Part shown: piece by piece, positions 24,313 through 31,256 of the stretch
How positions within the stretch are numbered: position 1 is the first letter of the stretch
Layout: each line of letters begins with the position of its first letter
Assembly: GCA_003531585.1 (NCBI GenBank)
Contig: DQFX01000038.1
Location: 3,822 to 43,716, forward strand
Origin: Oscillospiraceae bacterium
GTDB lineage: Bacteria; Bacillota; Clostridia; Oscillospirales; Ruminococcaceae
Reading direction: 5' to 3'
Length of the DNA stretch: 39,895 nt
Notes under the pieces: model-generated
What the model saw: the letters and a program-made list of their open reading frames with translations, nothing else
Told to the model about the DNA's origin: nothing
The model's database searches: none
Made by a program: the position numbers and the translations under genes

Positions 24313-24930
24313 TCAGATTTTTTTCGCGAATACGAGCTTGTCCTGCGCGCTCAGCGTGATGACCTGCCCGGTGTACAGCAGGAAAGTACCGTTGGGGCGG
24401 ATTATCGCGAACAGCGATTCGTCCGGCTCCAGCTCGATGTCTCCGGGAATGCTCCCGACGTACTCGGCGGGGGTGTTCATCGTGGTGAATTTCACCGGAT
24501 TGCGCTCGAGGAAAACCTCGGTCTCGCTGCTGACGTCCTCGATGGCGGCGCATGCGGACTGCACGGTAAGCCTTGTCGGGCAGACGGTGTGTAACCCGAA
24601 GCCCTTGAAAACGTCCATCTTGTCCACGTCGGAGATACGCGCGAACACACGCTGCACTCCGAATATCTCCTTAGCCATCTGAGCCGCCATGATGTTCAGG
24701 TCGTCGTCCTGGGCGACGGCGCATACCGCGTCGCAGCTTTCTATTCCAGCTTTTCTGAGCACGTTCTGGTCGATGGGAACTCCGGTCGTCGTGAACCCGG
24801 AGAAATCCCCCGGGAGCCTGTCGAAGTTCTCCGGGCGGCGGTCGATAACGGAAACGTCGTGGCCGCGCTTGTCGAGAAGCTCCGCAAGCTCGCTGCCGAC
24901 GCGTCCGCAGCCGATTATCAGTATATTCAT
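24313..24930 (-). CDS. TrkA/KtrA-type NAD-binding potassium channel regulator (first copy)
   Basis: This 205-residue cytoplasmic protein has an RCK N-domain beginning MNILIIGCGRVGSELAELL (Rossmann GxGxxG) with the acidic residue VIDRR at the end of strand two. A C-terminal RCK_C-like segment (about 135-205) includes IPGDIELEPDESLFAIIR. Such proteins gate Trk/Ktr potassium channels in response to nucleotides. GGAGGG precedes the ATG, 20 bases after mnmE. No channel gene is nearby, so its membrane partner must be elsewhere. Confidence 0.88.
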   Translation of the reverse strand: MNILIIGCGRVGSELAELLDKRGHDVSVIDRRPENFDRLPGDFSGFTTTGVPIDQNVLRKAGIESCDAVCAVAQDDDLNIMAAQMAKEIFGVQRVFARISDVDKMDVFKGFGLHTVCPTRLTVQSACAAIEDVSSETEVFLERNPVKFTTMNTPAEYVGSIPGDIELEPDESLFAIIRPNGTFLLYTGQVITLSAQDKLVFAKKI

Positions 24931-24950
24931 GTTAACTCCCTCCTGCGGCG

Positions 24951-26324
24951 CTACTTTCCAACGCAGAACCGCCTGAATACTTCGTCTATAACTTCATCGC
25001 CGGCGCGCTTTCCGGAAAGCTCATACACTGCGTCGAGAGCCTCCTCGAGCATAACGCCTACCGCGTCGGGAGTCACCCCTAGCTGCGCGGCTTCCAGCGC
25101 CGAGTTCAGCGCACGGTCGGCGCGGATAATGCAGTCGCGCTGGCGCTCGTTTGCGAGGAATCCTGCGTCCGGGTCGAGCCTGCCGAGATTCAGTTTTTCG
25201 CTGACCGCCTTTTCAAGCAGTTTCGCAGGCTCGCCGGAGTTTTCACCAGATTTCGCGGAGATTACTGCCGGGGCTCCAAGCTTAGCTGAAATTTCATTAA
25301 GCTCAAGCTTCTGCGGAAGGTCGGATTTGTTCACGACCGCCACGGTCTTAGCCGGGTCGAGAAGCTCCAGAAGCCGCCTGTCCTCGCCGGAAAGCTCCCT
25401 TGAGCCGTCGAACACCGCGAGGACTATATCCGCGTTTTCAAGCTTTTTCAGCATGATATCCACGCCGATTTTTTCAACTGCGTCGTCGGTGTCGCGGATA
25501 CCCGCGCAGTCCGCTACGCGCAGGACTATATCGCCGAGGGCTATCGTTTCCTCGACGATATCCCGGGTGGTTCCCTCAATGTCGGAAACGATGCTCCGCT
25601 GCTGACCTGCAAGGCTGTTCATCAGCGTGGATTTCCCGGCGTTGGGCTTGCCGACTATCGCGCAGGAGATACCCTCCCGGAGCATTCGTCCGGCGTCGTA
25701 GCCGGAGAGCAGGCAGGCGAACATTCCGCGCACCGCCGAAAGCTTTTCGCAGAGCCATTCCTGAGTTACTACCGGAGTGTCGTCGTCCGGGTAGTCTATC
25801 CACGCGGAGATCTGGCTGGATACCTCCATAATGCTGTCGGCGCACTTTTCCATGCGGCGGTAGAGCGCTCCCTCGCGCTGACCGTTGGCGCAGTTAAGGA
25901 GCTGGTCTCCCTGGGCGCTGATGATATCCGCTACGGCTTCCGCCTGGGTCAGCGAGAGCTTTCCGTTTAACAGCGCGCGTTTGGTGAACTCCCCGGGAGC
26001 CGCCGGCTGCGCTCCCGCCTTCACGCATGCGGAGAGCACGCGGCGGGTGACGTAAATTCCGCCGTGGCAGGATATTTCGGCGGTGTCCTCGCCGGTGTAG
26101 CTGTGTGGAGCGCGGTACATCAGCAGCACTCCGTCGTCAAGCTGCTCGTTTCCGTCGAAAATTCGTCCGTATGCCGCGCGGTAGCCCTGCATTTCCCGGA
26201 CTTCCTTACCGGAGACCGGACGGAATACCTTCGCGGCGATATCTGCGGCGTTTTCCCCGGATATCCTTATAACTGATATTCCTCCCGCGGCGGGAGGAGT
26301 CGCTATTGCACAAATCGTTGACAT
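24951..26324 (-). CDS. mnmE: tRNA modification GTPase MnmE
   Basis: This 457-residue enzyme works with MnmG to modify the wobble uridine of certain tRNAs. It starts MSTICAIATPPAAGGISVIR, has the folate-binding N-domain (SYTGEDTAEISCHGG), a GTPase domain inserted in the helical domain (GKPNAGKST, the DIEGTTRDI switch, DCAGIRDT, VVNKSD) and the conserved C-terminal cysteine motif FCVGK. Length is normal. Ten bases separate it from the secA-like gene. The ribosome site is weak, so translation may be coupled. Finding mnmE next to a secA homologue is unusual compared with the common mnmE-mnmG layout. Confidence 0.97.
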   Translation of the reverse strand: MSTICAIATPPAAGGISVIRISGENAADIAAKVFRPVSGKEVREMQGYRAAYGRIFDGNEQLDDGVLLMYRAPHSYTGEDTAEISCHGGIYVTRRVLSACVKAGAQPAAPGEFTKRALLNGKLSLTQAEAVADIISAQGDQLLNCANGQREGALYRRMEKCADSIMEVSSQISAWIDYPDDDTPVVTQEWLCEKLSAVRGMFACLLSGYDAGRMLREGISCAIVGKPNAGKSTLMNSLAGQQRSIVSDIEGTTRDIVEETIALGDIVLRVADCAGIRDTDDAVEKIGVDIMLKKLENADIVLAVFDGSRELSGEDRRLLELLDPAKTVAVVNKSDLPQKLELNEISAKLGAPAVISAKSGENSGEPAKLLEKAVSEKLNLGRLDPDAGFLANERQRDCIIRADRALNSALEAAQLGVTPDAVGVMLEEALDAVYELSGKRAGDEVIDEVFRRFCVGK

Positions 26325-26334
26325 TATTTATTGG

Positions 26335-28614
26335 TTACTTCTTTCCGAAAAGCTTCGCGAAGAATCCCTTCTTCTGCGGCTTTTCTTCCTTATCGGCGGG
26401 AGCTTCCTTCGGCTTGCCGTCGGCTATTTCCTCGTTATCAGTGAAAACGCTGAGCAGCAGCGGCTTGCGCTTGAATTCCTCGCCGGAATCGTTCAGCAGG
26501 TAGGTGTAGGTGCGGCTGGGCATGAGCGGCTGGTAATCCTCTAGAATATCGCATTCCAGCAGGGCTTCCAGCTTTTCCGCCATGCGGTCGGGGAGGCTCT
26601 CCGCCGCGCCCTGGTAGTATTCCTCGCAGGCGATGTTGTACTCCTCCGCAGGATTGCGCCCTGCGATCTGGGTGAGGTGTATTCCCTCGCGGAGGTACGC
26701 GGTGTAGTCGAGGTAGTCGCACCAGAATTCGTTCAGCAGAGCCGCAAGAACGATGTTCTGCTTCTGCTGGAGCTCGTCCTCGCCGAATTTCTCAACAGCC
26801 TTCTCCCAGAGGTCGGGGGCGTGCTTCTGCCAGAGGTCGCTGGAGTAGGTGCCGTCAAGCAGGGCGGTGCGCTTCTCAAATGTCATCGCGCGGTGCTTTT
26901 CGCCTATCAGCGTGTATTTCATGAGCTTTACGCGCTCGTCGAAGGTATCGCCCTCGGAGATGCGCTGTACGCGCTCCGCTTCCTTCAGCAGAGCCTTGTC
27001 CTCGATGGGACCGCTGACGCGCTCTGTGGGGTAGTGCCGTCCGGATACCAGCGACTTCAGACCGCAGCGCTCCATTATCTCGTCGTCGAGGGAGGAGAAA
27101 AACCTGCTCTCGCCGACGTCGCCCTGACGGCCGGCTCTGCCGCGGAGCTGCTGCGTTATCCGCGAGGATTCCCGCATAGCCGTAGCTATAACGAGCAGTC
27201 CGCCCGCCTTCTCGACCTCCGCTTTCGCGTGGCAGTCCGCGCCGCCGAGCTTGATGTCTACGCCGCGCCCCGCCATGTTGGTGGATATCGTGACCGCTCC
27301 CGGCTCTCCGGCGCGGGAGATTATGTCCGCTTCTGCTTCGTCGTTTTTCGCGTTCAGCACAGCGCACTCGATACCGAGTTTGCGCAGTTCATCGGCTAGC
27401 TCCTCGGATTCGCCGATGCTCTCCGTGCCGACCAGCACCGGGCGGGATATCCCGTGAGCCTCCCGGATAGCTTCGATGACGGCTTTGCGCTTTTCCGTCT
27501 TGTCGAAGTACATCTCGAGCGGGTGGTCTGTGCGCCTGCATGGCAGCCTTGTGGGAATGACCTCGGTGGGGAGCCCGTATATCGTGTCGAATTCCTCCTT
27601 GGACTGTATCGCAGTGCCGGTCATTCCGGCGAGTTTCGGGAAAAGCCGCAGGAAGTACTGCAATGCGATATTTCCCATGATACGCCCGCGGGATGTCAGC
27701 TTCAGACCGTGCTTCGCTTCGACCGCCGCCTGTAGGTCGCCGGGGAACACGCGTCCCGGAGCGGCTCTGCCGGTGAATTCGTCCACGAGGATAACAGCGC
27801 CGTCCCGCAGAATGTAGTCCTTGTCCTCCTGGAGCATGACGCGGGCTTTCAGGCAGGCGCAAATCTTCGCGAGCAGCCCGGTGTTCTCGGCGGCGTAGAT
27901 ATCGCAGGAGAACACGGATTCCGCCTTGTCCGCTCCGGCGTCGGTGAGGTAGACGTTGCGGCTGTCGTCGTCGATGCCGTAATCGTCGTCAGTGAAATCC
28001 GCGGTCTTTTCGTAGACCTCGGCGGTGCTTCCGTCGTCCTCAGCGGCGATGTCGCCTGCGATGACCAGCGGAATACGCGCTTCGTCTATCATAATGCTGT
28101 CGGCTTCGTCGACTATCGCGAAGTTCAGCTTCTGCGGGAACACCATCTCGGACGGTTCAAAGCATACGAAGTCCCGCAGGTAGTCGAAGCCGGCTTCCTT
28201 CGCGGTGAGGTACACGACCTGCTTTGAGTATATCTTCCGGCGGTCGGTGCGGGGAGTATCCGCGGTGATACAGCCCAGGGATACCCCCATGCTGTCGTAG
28301 ACCGGCTTGGTCCACTCGTAGTCGCGGCGGGCGAGGTAGTCGTTGAATGTAAGTATCATCACCTGACCGCCGGACAGCGCTTCATAGCATGCGGCGAAAA
28401 CTGCGGAAAATGTCTTGCCCTCGCCGGTCTGCATCTGCACCATGTTGTGCCCGGTGAGCGCCAGCGCCGCGCCTATCTGCTCGGCGTAGGGGGTTATCCC
28501 GAGGGATTTTTTCAGCGCAATGTATACCCGGGAGTACACGGCGGTGATGTCGTTACCGCGCGCTCCGCCGTTCTCCGCGAGGGAGATTATTTCATTTATA
28601 AGCTTGTTATCCAA
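26335..28614 (-). CDS. SecA-like preprotein translocase ATPase, short form
   Basis: This 759-residue protein is a SecA-family motor. Walker A is MQTGEGKTFSA at about residue 62-68 (around 100 in housekeeping SecA), so the N-terminal membrane-binding helix region is about 40 residues short. VDEADSIMIDEARIPLVIAGD, FLRLFPKLAGMTGTA and TNMAGRGVDIKLGG are typical. The C-terminus ends in a Lys/Glu/Pro-rich tail (EEKPQKKGFFAKLFGKK) without the zinc-binding cysteines of SecA1. These traits fit an accessory SecA2-like protein. The start is TTG at 28614 with AAGGAG nine bases away. Promoter at 28654-28682. No SecY2 or exported substrate gene is visible nearby. Confidence 0.85.
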   Translation of the reverse strand: MDNKLINEIISLAENGGARGNDITAVYSRVYIALKKSLGITPYAEQIGAALALTGHNMVQMQTGEGKTFSAVFAACYEALSGGQVMILTFNDYLARRDYEWTKPVYDSMGVSLGCITADTPRTDRRKIYSKQVVYLTAKEAGFDYLRDFVCFEPSEMVFPQKLNFAIVDEADSIMIDEARIPLVIAGDIAAEDDGSTAEVYEKTADFTDDDYGIDDDSRNVYLTDAGADKAESVFSCDIYAAENTGLLAKICACLKARVMLQEDKDYILRDGAVILVDEFTGRAAPGRVFPGDLQAAVEAKHGLKLTSRGRIMGNIALQYFLRLFPKLAGMTGTAIQSKEEFDTIYGLPTEVIPTRLPCRRTDHPLEMYFDKTEKRKAVIEAIREAHGISRPVLVGTESIGESEELADELRKLGIECAVLNAKNDEAEADIISRAGEPGAVTISTNMAGRGVDIKLGGADCHAKAEVEKAGGLLVIATAMRESSRITQQLRGRAGRQGDVGESRFFSSLDDEIMERCGLKSLVSGRHYPTERVSGPIEDKALLKEAERVQRISEGDTFDERVKLMKYTLIGEKHRAMTFEKRTALLDGTYSSDLWQKHAPDLWEKAVEKFGEDELQQKQNIVLAALLNEFWCDYLDYTAYLREGIHLTQIAGRNPAEEYNIACEEYYQGAAESLPDRMAEKLEALLECDILEDYQPLMPSRTYTYLLNDSGEEFKRKPLLLSVFTDNEEIADGKPKEAPADKEEKPQKKGFFAKLFGKK

Positions 28615-28653
28615 AGAGAAGGTCTCCTTTATGTTTTTTATACCGATATCTTT

Positions 28654-28682
28654 ATTATATTACTTATTTTTCTCTCTGTCAA
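28654..28682 (-). promoter_or_regulatory. Sigma-A promoter of the secA-like/mnmE/trkA/gph operon
   Basis: On the minus strand TTGACA (28677-28682), a 17-base spacer and TATAAT (28654-28659) match consensus exactly. Its -35 is two bases away from the -35 of the divergent GH130 promoter. Confidence 0.88.
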
Positions 28683-28684
28683 CC

Positions 28685-28713
28685 TTGAAAATTCCGTCAA
28701 AGTATGCTATAAT
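28685..28713 (+). promoter_or_regulatory. Sigma-A promoter of the GH130 operon
   Basis: TTGAAA (28685-28690), a 17-base spacer ending in TGC and TATAAT (28708-28713) give a promoter with an extended -10. The leader holds a CCGGGG / CCCCGG hairpin at 28741-28761, directly before the ribosome site. Confidence 0.85.
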
Positions 28714-28776
28714 AAAAGAGTGTGTATTTATATATAAAAAGCCGGGGATAAAAACCCCCGGAAGAAAGGAACTTTT

Positions 28777-29964
28777 ATGTTAACAAAAGAACAGTTCGAC
28801 GCAAGGCTTTCCAAGCTCGTCAGAGAGCAGGAGGAACTGCTTGCGCGCCCCAATCCGGCTTCTGATTTCTACAACGGGATCTACACCCGCTACCAGAACC
28901 CGGTGCTGACTGCGGCTCACGCTCCCATCATCTGGCGCTACGACCTATCCTACAACGATAACCCCAACCTCATGGAGCGCCTTGGCGTCAACGCCGTGAT
29001 GAATTCCGGCGCGGTATACCTCAACGGAAAGTACTGCCTGGTAGCACGCGTGGAGGGCGCTGACCGCAAGTCCTTCTTCGCTGTTGCAGAGAGCGACAAG
29101 CCTACCGAGGGCTTCCGCTTCCGCGACTATCCCGTTATCCTCCCCGACACCTGCCCCGAGGAGACCAACGTATACGACATGCGCCTCACCCAGCACGAGG
29201 ACGGCTGGATATACGGCGTGTTCTGCTCCGAGAGCAAGGACAAGGAGAACCCCGACCTCTCCGCGGCTACCGCTCAGGCGGGTATCGTCCGCACCAGGGA
29301 TCTCGTTACATGGGAGAGACTTCCTAACCTCATCTCCAAGTCTCCGCAGCAGAGAAACGTAGTGCTTCACCCCGAGTTCGTAAACGGCATGTACGCGTTC
29401 TACACCCGACCACAGGACGACTTCATCTCCACCGGCTCCGGCGGAGGAGTATGCTTCGCGCTTTGCAAGGACATCACAAATCCGGTGCTCTGCACCGACG
29501 AGGTGGTCATCTCTCCGAGAGTTTACCACACCATCACCGAGGTCAAGAACGGCGCCGGCGCTGTTCCGATAAAGACCCCCAAGGGCTGGATACACATTGC
29601 CCACGGCGTAAGGAATACTGCGGCTGGCCTGCGCTACGTCATCTACGTATTCGCTACCGACCTCAACGATCCTTCCAAACTCATCGCAAGCCCCTCCGGA
29701 CTGTTCATCGCGCCCCACGGCATCGAGCGCGTCGGCGACGTTTCCAACGTTGCGTTCACTAACGGAGCCATCGTCCGCGAGGACGGCAGCGTTTATATCT
29801 ACTACGCTTCCTCCGATACAAGACTGCACGTTGCTTCCACGACCATTGAGCAGCTCATGGACTACACATTCAACACACCGTCCGACCCGCTCCGCTCTGC
29901 TGACTGCGTAAAGCAGCGCTGCGAGCTTATCTCCAAGAATCTCTCCGGAGAGCGCAAGGTATGA
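28777..29964 (+). CDS. GH130 mannosylglucose phosphorylase-like enzyme
   Basis: This 395-residue cytoplasmic enzyme belongs to GH130 and most resembles 4-O-beta-D-mannosyl-D-glucose phosphorylase, which turns mannosylglucose into mannose-1-phosphate and glucose at the end of the mannan pathway. Supporting segments are NDNPNLMERLGVNAVMNSGA, KYCLVARVEGADRKSFFAVA, ETNVYDMRLTQHEDGWIYG and VRNTAAGLRYVIYVFATDL. No signal peptide is present. AAAGGA precedes the ATG. Its stop overlaps the Nudix gene by ATGA. The GH26-like lipoprotein at the end of the same run supports a beta-mannan role. Exact chain-length preference is inferred. Confidence 0.9.
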   Translation: MLTKEQFDARLSKLVREQEELLARPNPASDFYNGIYTRYQNPVLTAAHAPIIWRYDLSYNDNPNLMERLGVNAVMNSGAVYLNGKYCLVARVEGADRKSFFAVAESDKPTEGFRFRDYPVILPDTCPEETNVYDMRLTQHEDGWIYGVFCSESKDKENPDLSAATAQAGIVRTRDLVTWERLPNLISKSPQQRNVVLHPEFVNGMYAFYTRPQDDFISTGSGGGVCFALCKDITNPVLCTDEVVISPRVYHTITEVKNGAGAVPIKTPKGWIHIAHGVRNTAAGLRYVIYVFATDLNDPSKLIASPSGLFIAPHGIERVGDVSNVAFTNGAIVREDGSVYIYYASSDTRLHVASTTIEQLMDYTFNTPSDPLRSADCVKQRCELISKNLSGERKV

Positions 29965-30509
29965 CGGAATACTTCGACCTATACACCGCAGATCGTCGGA
30001 AGCTCGGCAGGAAGATCCAGCGCGGGGCGCCGATACCTCACGGTGAGTACCACATCGTGGTGCAGATAATGTCTGTGAACAGCCTGGGTGAGATACTTCT
30101 CACCCAGCGTGTTCCGCAGAAAACCAGCGGCGGCAGGTGGGAGTGCAGCGGAGGCTGCGCCGTAAGCGGCGAGACCAGCCGCGAAGCAGCCGTAAGGGAG
30201 CTTTTCGAGGAGACCGGAATACGTGCGTTCAGCTCCGAGATAGACCTTGAGTGGACAATGACCACCGACAGCATGCTACGGGATTTCTACATCGTCCATA
30301 AGGACGTTCCGCTTGACAGGCTGGTGCTCCAGTCGTCGGAGGTCTGCGCGGCGAAGTGGGTGACCTACGACCGCCTGTGCGATATGGCTGACAACGGTCA
30401 GACCACGCGCACCGTGGCAAGGTGGCTTGAGATACGCGGCGACGATATCCGCAGATGTATCGACGAGATACGCCGCAGCGCCAGGGCCGGCGCGCCGAGA
30501 ATGGCGTGA
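29961..30509 (+). CDS. Nudix hydrolase
   Basis: This 182-residue protein has a complete Nudix box from GCAVSGETSREAAVRELFEE to TGI at about residues 68-90. It starts MTEYFDLYTADRRKLGR, a layout seen in the Nudix branch near isopentenyl-diphosphate isomerase-like hydrolases. It overlaps the GH130 stop by four bases, so the two are translated together. That pairing suggests it acts on a sugar-phosphate or nucleotide product linked to mannose-1-phosphate, but the substrate is unknown. Confidence 0.88.
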   Translation: MTEYFDLYTADRRKLGRKIQRGAPIPHGEYHIVVQIMSVNSLGEILLTQRVPQKTSGGRWECSGGCAVSGETSREAAVRELFEETGIRAFSSEIDLEWTMTTDSMLRDFYIVHKDVPLDRLVLQSSEVCAAKWVTYDRLCDMADNGQTTRTVARWLEIRGDDIRRCIDEIRRSARAGAPRMA

Positions 30510-30545
30510 CCGCTCCGCCGGGCGCGTGAACTTTGAGGAGAAATC

Positions 30546-31208
30546 ATGAAAATAATCATAGTCGGCGGCGGCAAGGTGGGATTCTACCTTGCGCAGACCC
30601 TGAGTGCGCAGGGTCACGAGGCCGCCATAATCGAGCAGGACAGGGAACTGTGCCGTATGATCGCGAACCAGCTCGATATTTCCATTTGCACCGGCGACGG
30701 AACTTCCCAGGACGTCCTGCGTGAAGCCGGCGCTGAACGTGCCGATGTGGTCTGCGCCGTGACTGGAAAGGACGAGAGCAACCTCGTCTGCTGCCAGACC
30801 GCAAAGAAGGTTTTCGACGTGAAAAAGACCGTCGCAAAGGTGAACAACCCGAACAATGTCGCGGCGCTCCGTACGCTTGGGGTGGACACGGTCGTGTCCT
30901 CCACGGATAACATCATCGAGCACCTGGAGCGCGAGGTGGATATCTCAGCGATGAAGGAGCTTATACCCCTCGACGGCGGCGATGCCTCCTTGCAGGAGAT
31001 AACCCTCCCGGAGGACAGCGAGCTTGCCGGAAAGAGCCTGATGGAACTTTCTCTGCCGCAGACCTGCAACGTGGTCTGCATCAGCCGCGGCGGCCATACG
31101 CTCATACCCCGCGGACAGACAAGGCTCCACGGCGGCGACGTGCTGCTGGTGGTGACTCTCAGGCATGGCGTGCGCGACCTGCGCAAGGCTCTCAGGATAA
31201 AGGATTAA
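30546..31208 (+). CDS. TrkA/KtrA-type NAD-binding potassium channel regulator (second copy)
   Basis: This 220-residue RCK protein has the Rossmann start MKIIIVGGGKVGFYLAQTL, the acidic IIEQDRELC at strand two, and an RCK_C domain (about 140-220) with LPEDSELAGKSLMEL and LIPRGQTRLHGGDVLLVV. It regulates a Trk or Ktr potassium channel whose gene is not here. It differs clearly from the copy at 24313-24930. GAGGAG precedes the ATG, 36 bases after the Nudix gene. Confidence 0.9.
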   Translation: MKIIIVGGGKVGFYLAQTLSAQGHEAAIIEQDRELCRMIANQLDISICTGDGTSQDVLREAGAERADVVCAVTGKDESNLVCCQTAKKVFDVKKTVAKVNNPNNVAALRTLGVDTVVSSTDNIIEHLEREVDISAMKELIPLDGGDASLQEITLPEDSELAGKSLMELSLPQTCNVVCISRGGHTLIPRGQTRLHGGDVLLVVTLRHGVRDLRKALRIKD

Positions 31209-31256
31209 TTAAGGCGGCACCGCGGGTTTTCGCGGCACTGCCCCGACAAGGACATA

